Shown: piece by piece, positions 1-9,417 of the stretch | Layout: each line of letters opens with the position of its first letter | How positions within the stretch are numbered: the first letter of the stretch is position 1 | Assembly: GCF_014201375.1 (NCBI RefSeq) | Contig: NZ_JACHDZ010000003.1 | Coordinates: 62,001-126,000, forward strand | Length of the DNA stretch: 64,000 nucleotides | Reading direction: 5' to 3' | Origin: Tunturiibacter empetritectus | Lineage (GTDB): Bacteria; Acidobacteriota; Terriglobia; Terriglobales; Acidobacteriaceae | Program-made: the position numbers and the translations under genes | The notes under the pieces: generated by a model | Seen by the model: only the letters and a program-made list of their open reading frames with translations | Databases searched by the model: none | What the model was told of the DNA's origin: nothing

Positions 1-282
1 CTTCGTCTTAAAACCAAAACCGAAGCAGCCGCAATCACCGCTGTGCTCCAGAACTTCTATCAACACAGTCCTCTCGTGAGACTACGCAACACGCCGCACC
101 TGCCGGAGATCCAACACATCGTTCGCACCAACTTCTGCGACCTCGGCTTTGCACTGGCACCCGACGGTAAACGTCTGATCCTGGTCTCCTGCCTCGATAA
201 TCTTTTAAAAGGAGCCTCCGGTCAGGCGGTTCAAAACCTCAACCTGATGTGCGGATGGAATGAAGAGGAGGGCTTGCTGTGA
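1..282 (+). CDS. argC: N-acetyl-gamma-glutamyl-phosphate reductase, 3' end only
   Basis: The reading frame is open from the first base, so the gene begins upstream of the window and only about 93 C-terminal codons are visible. ArgC reduces N-acetylglutamyl phosphate with NADPH in the third step of arginine synthesis. The tail contains NLLKGASGQAVQNLNLM, the conserved C-terminal ArgC segment, followed by the usual short end after CGW. The stop codon overlaps the argB start in a GTGA junction, indicating translational coupling. The catalytic Cys and the NADP-binding domain lie outside the window and cannot be checked. Confidence 0.9.
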   Translation, partial: LRLKTKTEAAAITAVLQNFYQHSPLVRLRNTPHLPEIQHIVRTNFCDLGFALAPDGKRLILVSCLDNLLKGASGQAVQNLNLMCGWNEEEGLL

Positions 283-1061
283 GATTTGTCGTCAAACTAG
301 GCGGTGCCGCTCTCGAGGACAAGAAGATCCTCCACGCCTGCGGTAAAGCCATCGCCGACCTCGTCGCAGATGGTAATCAGGTCGCCGTCGTCCACGGTGG
401 CGGCGTCCAGCTCACCCGTACCCTCGCCCAGATGGGCAAAAAGAGTGAGTTCATCTCCGGCCTCCGCATCACCGACGCCGAAACCCGCGACGCCGCCCTC
501 ATGGTCCTCGCCGGCCGCGTCAACAAGTCCCTCGTTGCGTCCATCGGCACGCACGGCCAGTCCGCCGTCGGCCTCTCCGGTGGCGACGGCCACGTCTTCC
601 GCGCACGCAAGAAAAAAACCACCCCCGACCTCGGCTTCGTCGGCGAGATCGCCGCTATGGATCCCAAGTGGCTCGAGGCCATCTGGGCCATGGGCGCTGT
701 CCCCGTCATCTCCTCCATCGCCCTCGGCTTCGACGGCGAGTACTACAACATCAACGCCGACGAGATGGCCGCCGCCTGCGCCATCGGCGCCAAGGCCGAC
801 ACCCTCGTCTTCCTCACCGACGTCCCCGGCGTCAAAGGTGCCGACGGCAACGTCATGCGCTGGCTCACACTCGCCCAGATCCCCGCCATGGAGCAGGCCC
901 AGATCGTCTCAGGCGGCATGCTCCCCAAACTCAACGCCTGCCGCGACGCCCTCACCCACGGCGTCAAGCGCGTACGCATTCTTCCCGCAGAAGCAGCATC
1001 TCTACTACCTGACCTCGTCTCCACACGGGTCAACGACGGAACGGAGGTCATGGTCGCATGA
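279..1061 (+). CDS. argB: Acetylglutamate kinase
   Basis: Phosphorylates N-acetylglutamate with ATP, the second step of arginine synthesis, in the cytoplasm. The 260-residue protein has the amino-acid kinase fold signatures: KLGG at 6-9, HGGG at 39-42, a central NADEMAAA segment and SGGMLPK near the C terminus. The length fits the short E. coli-like class rather than the roughly 300-residue arginine-inhibited class that carries an N-terminal helix. Arginine feedback inhibition of this kinase is therefore less likely, though this is inferred from length alone. The GTG start at 279 overlaps the argC stop by four bases, and the gene overlaps argD in the same way at its end. Confidence 0.95.
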   Translation: MRFVVKLGGAALEDKKILHACGKAIADLVADGNQVAVVHGGGVQLTRTLAQMGKKSEFISGLRITDAETRDAALMVLAGRVNKSLVASIGTHGQSAVGLSGGDGHVFRARKKKTTPDLGFVGEIAAMDPKWLEAIWAMGAVPVISSIALGFDGEYYNINADEMAAACAIGAKADTLVFLTDVPGVKGADGNVMRWLTLAQIPAMEQAQIVSGGMLPKLNACRDALTHGVKRVRILPAEAASLLPDLVSTRVNDGTEVMVA

Positions 1062-2314
1062 ACGCAACACCGAACTTGCAATCCATCCAGGCAGCAGAGA
1101 AAAAACTGCTCCTCAACACCTACGAGCGCAACCCCATCCTCTTCGTCAGCGGCGAGGGCGTTCACCTGCACGACGAAAACGGCAACGCCTACCTCGACCT
1201 CCTCAGCGGCATCGGCGTCTGCGGCCTCGGCTACGCACACCCCGCCGTCACCGAGGCTATCGCTCATCAGTCGAAGCGCCTCATCCACACCTCCAACCTC
1301 TTCTTCCACGAGCACACCGCCGAGCTCGCCCTCCGCCTCACCGAGATCACCGGCCTCGACCGTGCCTTCTTCACCAACAGCGGCACCGAAGCCTGGGAGG
1401 CCGCCCTCAAGCTAGCCCGCGCCAACGCCGGCCGTCTCCGCGCCCAGGGCAAAACCATCGGCACAAAGTTCCTCGCCCTCGACCACAGCTTCCACGGCCG
1501 CACCATGGGCTCCGTCGCCACCACGGCCAAAGAAAAATACCGCGAACCCTTCATGCCCGTCATGCCCGGCGTCGACTTCGTCCGCTTCAACGACGTAGCC
1601 GACCTCCGCGCAAAGTTCTCAAGCGAAGTCTGCGCCATCTGCATCGAACCCATCCAGGGCGAAGGCGGGATCCACCCCGTCACCCAGGAGTTTTTCGCCG
1701 CAGCACGCGAGCTCTGCGACTCCACCGGCGCCCTCCTCATCGCCGACGAGATTCAATCCGGCATGGGCCGCACCGGCAAGTGGTTCGCCTACCAGCACTA
1801 CAACATCCTGCCCGACGTCACCACCGTGGCCAAGCCCATCGCCAACGGCATCCCCATGGGCGCGATGCTCTGCACCAACGCCGCCGCCGAGGCCATCACC
1901 CCCGGCATGCACGGCACCACCTTCGGCGGCAATCCCCTCGCCTGCGCCGTAGCCATCGCCGTCATCGACACCATCAAGCGCGACAACCTCCTCGCCCACA
2001 TCAACGAAGTAGGCGCGTACTTCCACAACCAACTCACGCAGCTAGCCAAACGCCACGACTGCATCACCGAAGTCCGCGGCAAAGGCCTCATGCTTGGCCT
2101 CGAGATCAACTCCGCCGACCTCGCCCAGCGCGTCGCCGCCCAAATGATGGAGCGCCGCATCATCATCAACCGCACCAGCGAGACAGTCCTCCGTCTCCTC
2201 CCGCCCTTCCTTCTGGAGCGGCAACACGTCGACACCGCCATCAAAGCCTTCGACGAGATCTTCACTGCAGCACTGGCCGGAGCAGCACCGGCAGGAGAAA
2301 AATCTCATGGGTAG
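1058..2314 (+). CDS. argD: Acetylornithine aminotransferase
   Basis: PLP-dependent class III aminotransferase that converts N-acetylglutamate semialdehyde to N-acetylornithine. In the 418-residue protein, FFTNSGTEA (about 104-112) binds the cofactor phosphate, DE at 230-231 contacts the pyridine ring, and Lys259 in VAKPIANG is the expected Schiff-base lysine. The ATG at 1058 overlaps the argB stop (ATGA), with GGAGG about 11 bases upstream. Many ArgD enzymes also act on succinyl-diaminopimelate in lysine synthesis; sequence alone cannot exclude this second role. Its end overlaps argF by eight bases. Confidence 0.93.
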   Translation: MNATPNLQSIQAAEKKLLLNTYERNPILFVSGEGVHLHDENGNAYLDLLSGIGVCGLGYAHPAVTEAIAHQSKRLIHTSNLFFHEHTAELALRLTEITGLDRAFFTNSGTEAWEAALKLARANAGRLRAQGKTIGTKFLALDHSFHGRTMGSVATTAKEKYREPFMPVMPGVDFVRFNDVADLRAKFSSEVCAICIEPIQGEGGIHPVTQEFFAAARELCDSTGALLIADEIQSGMGRTGKWFAYQHYNILPDVTTVAKPIANGIPMGAMLCTNAAAEAITPGMHGTTFGGNPLACAVAIAVIDTIKRDNLLAHINEVGAYFHNQLTQLAKRHDCITEVRGKGLMLGLEINSADLAQRVAAQMMERRIIINRTSETVLRLLPPFLLERQHVDTAIKAFDEIFTAALAGAAPAGEKSHG

Positions 2315-3398
2315 CAAAACCGTCATGACCTCAAAACCCGAAACCGACGACCTCGTCCCCGCCCGCGCCCGCACTCCCCTCGGCATCCAGTCCGACACCG
2401 CCTTCAGCGAAGCCTCCAAGCGCCTCCACGGCCGCGACCTCTGCTCCATCGCTGACCTCACCGTCGAAGAGATGGCCGCCATCATGGAGCTCGCCCACGC
2501 CGTCAAGAACAACCCCGAAGACTTCCGCCACGCCCTCGACGCCCGCCAGATGGTCATGTTCTTCGAGAAGGCCAGCCTCCGCACCCGCCTCACCTTCGAG
2601 ACCGCCATCAACACCCTCGGCGGCAACGCCATCTTCGTCGACCAGACCCAATCCCCCCTCGGAGAACGCGAGTCCCTCTCCGACATGGCCCACAACATCG
2701 AGCGCTGGATGTCCATCATGGTCCTCCGCACCTACGCCCACGACACCATCACCGAGATCGCCGCCTGCTCCAAGATCCCCGTCATCAACGCCCTCTCCGA
2801 TCTCGAGCACCCCTGCCAGGCCATCGCCGACTTCTTCACCCTCGAAGAGCGCTTCGGCTCCGCAGAGGGCCTCCACTTCACCTACGTCGGCGACGGCAAC
2901 AACGTCTGCCACTCCCTCATGCTCACCGCCGCGCAACTCGGCGCACACTGCACCGTAGCCACGCCCAAAGGCTTCGCCCCCAAACTCGAAATCATCCACA
3001 AGGCCATCGAGATCGCCGAAACCACCGGCGGCAGCATCACCCTCATGCACGACCCCGTCAAAGCCGTCACCGGAGCCGACGCCGTCTACACCGACGTCTG
3101 CACCTCCATGGGCTTCGAGCACGAAGCCACCAAGCGCGCCCCCATCTTCAAGCCCTACCAGGTCAACGAAGGCCTCATGGCGCACGCGCAAGCCGACGCA
3201 GTCTTCATGCACTGCCTCCCCGCGCATCGCAACGCCGAAGTCACCGACGCCGTCCTAGACGGCCCCCAGTCGCTAGTCTTCGATCAAGCCGAAAATCGCA
3301 TGCACGCCCAAAAAGCCATCCTGCTCATGCTCCTCGGCGGAGCCAAGCGCACCTCCAACAGCCGCACTCGCGGAATCCAACCCCGCAAGCGCAACTAA
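2307..3398 (+). CDS. argF: Ornithine carbamoyltransferase
   Basis: Transfers the carbamoyl group from carbamoyl phosphate to ornithine, giving citrulline. Family motifs are clear: a carbamoyl-phosphate loop S-L-R-T-R at 90-94, HPCQ at 168-171, HCLP with the catalytic Cys at 303, and the conserved NRMHAQKA near the C terminus. The loop reads SLRTR rather than the commoner STRTR; this variant occurs in other carbamoyltransferases. At 363 residues it is longer than the usual 300-330, with an N-terminal extension of about 35 residues and a basic C-terminal tail. The ATG at 2307 is supported by AGGAG nine bases upstream. The residues around HPCQ fit ornithine rather than N-acetylornithine transcarbamylases. 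Confidence 0.93.
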   Translation: MGSKTVMTSKPETDDLVPARARTPLGIQSDTAFSEASKRLHGRDLCSIADLTVEEMAAIMELAHAVKNNPEDFRHALDARQMVMFFEKASLRTRLTFETAINTLGGNAIFVDQTQSPLGERESLSDMAHNIERWMSIMVLRTYAHDTITEIAACSKIPVINALSDLEHPCQAIADFFTLEERFGSAEGLHFTYVGDGNNVCHSLMLTAAQLGAHCTVATPKGFAPKLEIIHKAIEIAETTGGSITLMHDPVKAVTGADAVYTDVCTSMGFEHEATKRAPIFKPYQVNEGLMAHAQADAVFMHCLPAHRNAEVTDAVLDGPQSLVFDQAENRMHAQKAILLMLLGGAKRTSNSRTRGIQPRKRN

Positions 3399-3430
3399 AT
3401 CTATCTTCATCAATTCGCACCACGGTATTG

Positions 3431-3910
3431 ATGAACAAGCAGAGGCCGCAGCAAATGATCAAGATACTTCGACACCTCAAATGGTATGTGGTTTTGGGGG
3501 TCGTATTAGCAGTTTCAGGTTCGATGATTGGATGTGAATACTTCCCTGAGTCAACATTCGAATTAGCGAGTGAGTCGAGGCTGCCAAAATGGGTGACTCT
3601 CCCACCGGAACTCACGCGAGCCAATTCTTCGCTTACCCTGAATTATTACGTTGTGCCACGGCGTAGAGCGAAATTTATATTGCGAGATAAAAATGAACGT
3701 ATTCTCAATAAAGAAAATGGCAAGATGGGATGTAGAGCGCCTTTTGAGCTAGAAAATCCGCCACAAGGATTTCCGTCCGGTTACCCGGCTTATGAAGCCA
3801 TTACTGTTAACGACATAACTGAAATCATCGAGCATAGAAAGATGGAGCCGATCTTTTATGTAACAGATGATCCCGTCGTTTGGAAACAGTATGAGTCGAT
3901 GGGTTGTTAA
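3431..3910 (+). CDS. Putative lipoprotein of unknown function inside the arginine cluster
   Basis: No family is recognised. The N terminus is basic, followed by a hydrophobic stretch (about residues 18-30) and a lipobox-like SMIGC, so the mature protein is probably a lipoprotein anchored through that Cys. The rest is a soluble, charged domain of about 120 residues ending in Cys. Starts at 3431 or 3455 (both ATG) are possible, and no convincing ribosome binding site is seen. Codon use is much more AT-rich than in flanking argF and argG, suggesting recent acquisition. It sits between two consecutive pathway genes but has no visible link to arginine synthesis. Confidence 0.6.
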   Translation: MNKQRPQQMIKILRHLKWYVVLGVVLAVSGSMIGCEYFPESTFELASESRLPKWVTLPPELTRANSSLTLNYYVVPRRRAKFILRDKNERILNKENGKMGCRAPFELENPPQGFPSGYPAYEAITVNDITEIIEHRKMEPIFYVTDDPVVWKQYESMGC

Positions 3911-4043
3911 CTAAGCGCTGCGGGTGGCCGATGGCTTGCCCCAAAGAAAGTCCAAAGCGCGTTTCTTTCGACTCAACTTGCAACTGTACATCTCTGAACT
4001 CGTCTCACCCGCTGAGTTTACCTCCAGCCAAACCTACTCCTGA

Positions 4044-5396
<1,353 letters not shown>

Positions 5397-5429
5397 CCAC
5401 ACCGTACCATTGCTGTCGCCGAAACCGTC

Positions 5430-5458
5430 GTCATCCTGAGCGAAGCGAAGGATCCCCG
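5430..5458 (+). repeat. Dispersed intergenic palindrome, copy 1
   Basis: GTCATCCTGAGCGAAGCG followed by AAGGATCC is an imperfect inverted repeat with an internal AGCGAAGCG core. Closely related copies occur at 5505-5534, 30270-30293 and 60777-60806, all intergenic. This is a REP-like element family, judged from the four copies in the window. Confidence 0.6.
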
Positions 5459-5504
5459 TATTTCGCCTTTGTCGTTGCCTGTTCTTTGTCATTGCTTTTT
5501 TGTT

Positions 5505-5534
5505 GTCATTCCGCAGCAAAGCGGAGGAATCTGC
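5505..5534 (+). repeat. Dispersed intergenic palindrome, copy 2
   Basis: GTCATTCCGCAGCAAAGCGG followed by AGGAATCTGC forms a hairpin in which GATTCCTCCGC-type arms pair. It lies 47 bases after copy 1 and overlaps the spurious upstream extension of the next ORF, which is why the ORF start was moved to 5565. Confidence 0.55.
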
Positions 5535-5564
5535 TTTTCGTTTTTAGCTGAGACTAGAATTTCT

Positions 5565-5981
5565 ATGAGAAGACTGACGATCCTCGGGGTTTCATGCGTT
5601 GTGATATTGCTTGCGGCTTATCTTTTGCCCAAGGTCGTAAGGGGCAAGCCGAAAGAAACATTTACGGAAACGCCGTCCGGAAATTACAAAGCCATTATCC
5701 GCACTCAGGAATTCAACAATTCTGGCCCAGTTAATGTAGATATCTGCATAGCCAAGATATCTGACCGAAGCATTCAGAACGAAAAGCAACAGTGTTTCCT
5801 TCACGGTTATGACTTCGATAGCGATCTCTCGGTCCACTGGCTTTCACCGTCAAAGATTGAAATCTCTTACAAGTGCGGCAGAGTGGATTTCTTCAGAAAT
5901 TCCGCCTTCGTCTATCCGGATGGCCCGACTCCAGACGAATTTCACGCAATCCTTCGTGAGGATTGCCCATATTTTCGCTAA
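5565..5981 (+). CDS. Membrane-anchored protein of unknown function inside the arginine cluster
   Basis: About 138 residues from the ATG at 5565. An N-terminal hydrophobic helix (about residues 4-20, LTILGVSCVVILLAAYLL) follows two arginines and is not followed by a clear cleavage site, so a single-pass anchored extracytoplasmic protein is likely. The soluble part contains four or five Cys. An upstream frame extends to 5469 but runs through a dispersed repeat and is not believed. Base composition is AT-rich compared with argG and argH, as for the other inserted gene at 3431. No family assigned. Confidence 0.55.
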   Translation: MRRLTILGVSCVVILLAAYLLPKVVRGKPKETFTETPSGNYKAIIRTQEFNNSGPVNVDICIAKISDRSIQNEKQQCFLHGYDFDSDLSVHWLSPSKIEISYKCGRVDFFRNSAFVYPDGPTPDEFHAILREDCPYFR

Positions 5982-6000
5982 TTCGTAAAGACAGGAACAG

Positions 6001-7494
6001 ATGACGAACATCAATCAACAATCCGCCAAAATGTGGTCAGGCCGCTTCCGCGAACCACTCGACGCCACCTTCGAATCTTGGCAGCGCTCCTTCCCCTTCG
6101 ATGTGCGGCTTCTCTCGCATGAGATAGCAGCTTCAAAAGCGCACGCAGAGACCATCGCGGCCGCCGGCATCCTCGTATCGGATGAACTGAAGCAAATGCT
6201 CTACGGCCTGGACCGCGTTATCCCGCTCTCTTTAGAAGAAAGCGCAAAACTCACCAACCTCGATGCCCTCCGCGACGCCCACAAACTCAACAGCCCCGGT
6301 GTCGGCTTCGTCATCTCCGCCTACAGCAGTATCGTGGCACTCAATCCCCAGGCCGAAGACATCCACCACTTCGTAGAACTCCAACTAACAAAGATAATCG
6401 GCGACCTAGCCCTCAAGCTCCACACCGGCCGCAGCCGCAACGAGCAGATCGCCACCGACATGCGCCTCTTCGTCCGCGAAGCCATCGACAACACCCTCGC
6501 CAGCCTCACAGCATGGCGCAAGGCCCTCATCGACCTCGCCGAATCCGCAGGCGAAGCCACGATGCCCTCCTACACCCACCTCCAGCGCGCCGAGCCCGTC
6601 TTAATAGTCCATTGGCTCCTAGCCTATGTAACGATGATCGAGCGCGACGCCAGCCGCCTCACCGACGCCCGCAAGCGCATGAACCTCTGCCCCCTCGGCT
6701 CCGGCGCAGTCGCAGGAGCAACCCTCGCCCTCGACCGCAACCTCGCCGCCCGCGCCCTCAACTTCGACGCCCCCACACCCAACAGCATGGACGCAACCAG
6801 CGACCGCGACTTCGCCCTCGACTTCACCCAAGCCATCGCCACACTAGGCATCCACATCTCCCGCTTCGCCGAAGAACTCACCCTCTACTCCACCGCCGAA
6901 TTCGGCTTCCTCGATCTCCCCGAGCGCTTCTCCACCGGCTCCAGCGCGATGCCGCAAAAGAAAAACCCCGACCTCACCGAACTCATCCGAGGCAAGTCCG
7001 GCCGCCTGCTAGGCGCAGCGACAACACTAGCCACCCTCATCAAAGGTCTACCCCTCGCCTACAACAAAGACCTGCAGGAAGGCCAGGAGCCAGTCTTCGA
7101 CGCAGCCGACACCATCGCCGGAATCCTAAGCGTCCTCCCCGCCTTCACCGCATCTCTCAAATTCCGCTTCGACACCATGAAGACCGCTGCCCACAGCGGC
7201 TACCTCAACGCCATGGCCGCCGCAACCTACCTCACCGACAAGGGCATCCCCTTCCGCAAAGCCCACGAGCACATCGGCAACGCCGTCCGCCTCGGTCTCG
7301 AAACCCAACGCGAGCTCCAGCAACTCACCCTCGAAGAACTCCGCGCCATCTGCCCCCAGTTTGGCGAAGACTTCTTCTCCGCCATCACCCTCGAAGCCAC
7401 CCTCGACTGCCACGACGTCATCGGCGGCACCGCCCGCCCCCGCGTCAAAACCGCCCTCGATGAAGCAAAATCCCGCCTCACGGAGCACGCGTGA
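6001..7494 (+). CDS. argH: Argininosuccinate lyase with an N-terminal-domain insertion
   Basis: Cleaves argininosuccinate to arginine and fumarate, the last step of the pathway. The fumarase/aspartase superfamily motifs are present: TGRSRN at 142-147, THLQRA at 192-197 and GSSAMPQKKNPD at 313-324, whose Ser is the catalytic residue. AGGAACAG immediately precedes the ATG at 6001. The protein is 497 residues against about 460 for typical enzymes. Comparison with the E. coli sequence from memory places an extra segment of roughly 26-28 residues around 75-113, just before the conserved AEDIH. Its effect on activity is unknown. Confidence 0.94.
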   Translation: MTNINQQSAKMWSGRFREPLDATFESWQRSFPFDVRLLSHEIAASKAHAETIAAAGILVSDELKQMLYGLDRVIPLSLEESAKLTNLDALRDAHKLNSPGVGFVISAYSSIVALNPQAEDIHHFVELQLTKIIGDLALKLHTGRSRNEQIATDMRLFVREAIDNTLASLTAWRKALIDLAESAGEATMPSYTHLQRAEPVLIVHWLLAYVTMIERDASRLTDARKRMNLCPLGSGAVAGATLALDRNLAARALNFDAPTPNSMDATSDRDFALDFTQAIATLGIHISRFAEELTLYSTAEFGFLDLPERFSTGSSAMPQKKNPDLTELIRGKSGRLLGAATTLATLIKGLPLAYNKDLQEGQEPVFDAADTIAGILSVLPAFTASLKFRFDTMKTAAHSGYLNAMAAATYLTDKGIPFRKAHEHIGNAVRLGLETQRELQQLTLEELRAICPQFGEDFFSAITLEATLDCHDVIGGTARPRVKTALDEAKSRLTEHA

Positions 7495-7508
7495 CGACGA
7501 AGCCGGGT

Positions 7509-7543
7509 GCCCCATTCATGCAGTCTCACCGCATGAGTGGGGC
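7509..7543 (+). repeat. Strong hairpin after argH, probable dispersed element
   Basis: GCCCCATTCATGC (7509-7521) and GCATGAGTGGGGC (7531-7543) pair over 13 positions with one T-G wobble and a nine-base loop. No T-tract follows, so it is not a standard terminator. It may be a REP-like unit or an mRNA-stabilising hairpin between argH and the acetyltransferase gene. Confidence 0.5.
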
Positions 7544-7641
7544 TTCGCGCCACGCGCGAACCGCACTCTTCAACCCCCGCATCAAACTCCTCGATCACAC
7601 ATCCAATACTCTGCGAAAATAAAGAAGGAGCAAAACGCACG

Positions 7642-8265
7642 TTGTCCACTTCGCCTCTCATGTCCGTCAGTGAGTCCACCTCGACCACACGCCCCCGCGT
7701 AGGCGGAGCAACTGTGCGCAAAGCCAAACTCCCCGACGCCGTCGACATCTTCGACCTCGTCAACTCCCTCTCCGGCGACGGCACCCTCCTCCGCCGCAAC
7801 TACGCCGAGATCTGCGAGAACATCCGCGACTTCGCAGTAGCCGAATCCCCCATCGACGGAGGCTCAGGCGGCGTCTTCCTCGGCTGCGGAGCCCTCCACC
7901 TCTACGGCCCCCACCTAGCCGAAGTCCGCTCCATCGTGGTCAAACCCGAAGCCAAGGGCCAGGGCGCAGGCGGCCGTCTCCTCCGCACACTCCTCGAAGA
8001 AGCCGAAGAGCAAAAGGTCACCGCCGTCTGCCTCTTCACCCGCATCCCCGACTTCTTCTTCCACTTCGGCTTCCGCGTAGTCGACCGCACTACCCTGCCC
8101 GACAAGATCTACAAAGACTGCCAGACCTGCCCGCGCCTCTACGCCTGCGACGAAGTCGCCATGGTCCGCGGCCCCCTGCCAAAGATCGCCGTCCTCGGCC
8201 CGTCACGCATCGCACAACCTGAACTAGTCAAACTCCAAACCGGCGTAATCCCCCACGCAGAGTAA
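7642..8265 (+). CDS. argA: Short GNAT N-acetyltransferase, probable N-acetylglutamate synthase
   Basis: A GNAT-fold acetyltransferase whose arrangement matches the short, stand-alone ArgA type known from Mycobacterium: LLRRNYAEICENI, then GCGALH, the acetyl-CoA loop VKPEAKGQGAGGRL and the end-motif FFFHFGFR. The C-terminal KDCQTCPRLYACDE Cys cluster is typical of this subfamily. It would make N-acetylglutamate from glutamate and acetyl-CoA, the first step of the pathway. The position at the end of the arg cluster supports this. GAAGGAG lies 12 bases before a TTG at 7642; the ATG at 7660 is an alternative start. Symbol given for the role, not for E. coli ArgA architecture, since the kinase-like domain is absent. 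Confidence 0.75.
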   Translation: MSTSPLMSVSESTSTTRPRVGGATVRKAKLPDAVDIFDLVNSLSGDGTLLRRNYAEICENIRDFAVAESPIDGGSGGVFLGCGALHLYGPHLAEVRSIVVKPEAKGQGAGGRLLRTLLEEAEEQKVTAVCLFTRIPDFFFHFGFRVVDRTTLPDKIYKDCQTCPRLYACDEVAMVRGPLPKIAVLGPSRIAQPELVKLQTGVIPHAE

Positions 8266-8268
8266 AGA

Positions 8269-8293
8269 AGCCGTCCTGCCCGGACGGCTCTTT
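8269..8293 (+). terminator. Rho-independent terminator after the arginine cluster
   Basis: AGCCGTCC (8269-8276) pairs perfectly with GGACGGCT (8282-8289) around a five-base loop and is followed by CTTTC. It lies four bases after the stop of the acetyltransferase gene and closes the arginine cluster. Confidence 0.75.
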
Positions 8294-8302
8294 CAACCAC
8301 TC

Positions 8303-8461
8303 AAAATAAATCTTAAAACCGTGGCGCATTTTTCATCACTGAAAAAGCGACTGCTAACCCACCACGTTTACCGTGCTTAAACACCACGTTTCACCACCCA
8401 AAACACCACGTTACGCACCCACATTTCGCAAAATATACTGCAAAACCCGCAAATCACCACG
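8303..8461. repeat. CACCACG motif array with conserved leader, copy A
   Basis: A non-coding block between convergent genes. A 43-base leader (8303-8345) is identical at 38 positions to 34419-34461. It contains CCGTGGCG, an inverted near-match to the box. Four exact CACCACG boxes follow at 8360, 8382, 8404 and 8455; the first three are spaced 22 bases apart and are followed by GTTT or GTTA. A tail beginning CAAAATA at about 8429 resembles the tail of copy B. The block lies outside the terminator and is AT-richer than its surroundings. Confidence 0.7.
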
Positions 8462-8475
8462 CCAGAAAATAATCC

Positions 8476-9267
8476 TCACCAGGCGTGATAAAAACCGTCC
8501 CGCTCCGAAAGCTGCACCTCAGTCTTAAAAAGTTCACTAAGCCGAACCGCCGTAAGCAGCTCCCCCTTCGACCCATCCGCCACAATCCGTCCCTCCCGCA
8601 TCATCAAAATCCGGTCAATCTCCGGAGGAATATCCGCAATATGGTGCGTAATCAGCATGATCCCAGTCCCCTGCTGCGCCAGCCGCCGCAACAACCCCCG
8701 CAACTCCGTCTGCGCTGCCAGATCCAATGCATTCGACGGCTCATCTAGCAGCAACATCCCTGCCGACCCCACCAGCGCCCGCCCAATCATAATCCGCCTC
8801 TGCTGCCCCGCCGACATCTCCCCGACCATCTTCTCCGCAAAGCCCAAAGCATCAATCTGCTCCAACACCTCCTCGGCATAGGCCCGCATTGCCTCTGTCA
8901 CAACAAGATTCGGCCACAGCGTACTACTAGAAAAAAAGCCAGTAATCACCGCATCCCGCCCCGTAGTCTGCAGCGTCTGCTTCCCCGGCAACTCTGCCGA
9001 AACCACACCCAGCCGCTTCTTCAACTCCGTCAGATCCCACCGCTCCCGCCCAAAGATCCTGACCTTCGTCTCCGGCTGCACCAGCGGATAACATTCGCAA
9101 GTAATAGTCTTGATCAGCGTCGACTTGCCACACCCATTCGGGCCAAGAATCGCGATGTGCTCCCCCGCATTGACCGACAGGTTGATATCGTGAAGAACAA
9201 CATTCTCTCCACGGGCTACATTCACGTGGGCGAGATGAAGAAAAGGTTCTACTAGGTTCCCTTGCAT
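8476..9267 (-). CDS. ABC transporter ATP-binding protein, no membrane partner nearby
   Basis: A single ABC ATPase domain of 263 residues. Walker A GPNGCGKST is at 42-50, the signature reads MSAGQ at 151-155 instead of LSGGQ, Walker B MLLLDEP is at 171-177, and the switch His is in ITHH at about 208. It would power transport with an unidentified permease; no permease or binding protein lies beside it. The sequence is closest in style to the ModF/iron-complex group, but substrate cannot be assigned. Read divergently from the DoxX gene. Confidence 0.8.
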   Translation of the reverse strand: MQGNLVEPFLHLAHVNVARGENVVLHDINLSVNAGEHIAILGPNGCGKSTLIKTITCECYPLVQPETKVRIFGRERWDLTELKKRLGVVSAELPGKQTLQTTGRDAVITGFFSSSTLWPNLVVTEAMRAYAEEVLEQIDALGFAEKMVGEMSAGQQRRIMIGRALVGSAGMLLLDEPSNALDLAAQTELRGLLRRLAQQGTGIMLITHHIADIPPEIDRILMMREGRIVADGSKGELLTAVRLSELFKTEVQLSERDGFYHAW

Positions 9268-9417
9268 AGCTTCAGAATATAGAGAGAGCCACTAACTTAG
9301 CATCACTCGGCCGTTCCTTGTGCTCAAATTGCAAGTCCCTAACCCTGTGCCAGTTTTGGCATCTGATGAAACAACATAGTCTCGAACGCAGCGTACAAAT
9401 AAGAAGCGGAGAACGGA

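Noticed and set aside
304..2328. A 674-codon open frame covering argB and argD in another frame
   Set aside because: Pro/Arg/Ser-rich low-complexity translation caused by high GC; argB and argD in the other frame have intact motifs.
2331..3227. Long antisense frame over argF
   Set aside because: Mirror of codon bias, no ribosome binding site and no recognisable motif.
8303..8461. CACCACG boxes read as a CRISPR array
   Set aside because: Repeats are only seven to ten bases, spacers are irregular and AT-rich, and no cas gene is present.
9348..9361. TGCCA-GTTT-TGGCA inverted repeat between the ABC ATPase and DoxX genes
   Set aside because: Only five-base arms, not supported by a regulator gene or promoter; too weak to list as an operator.
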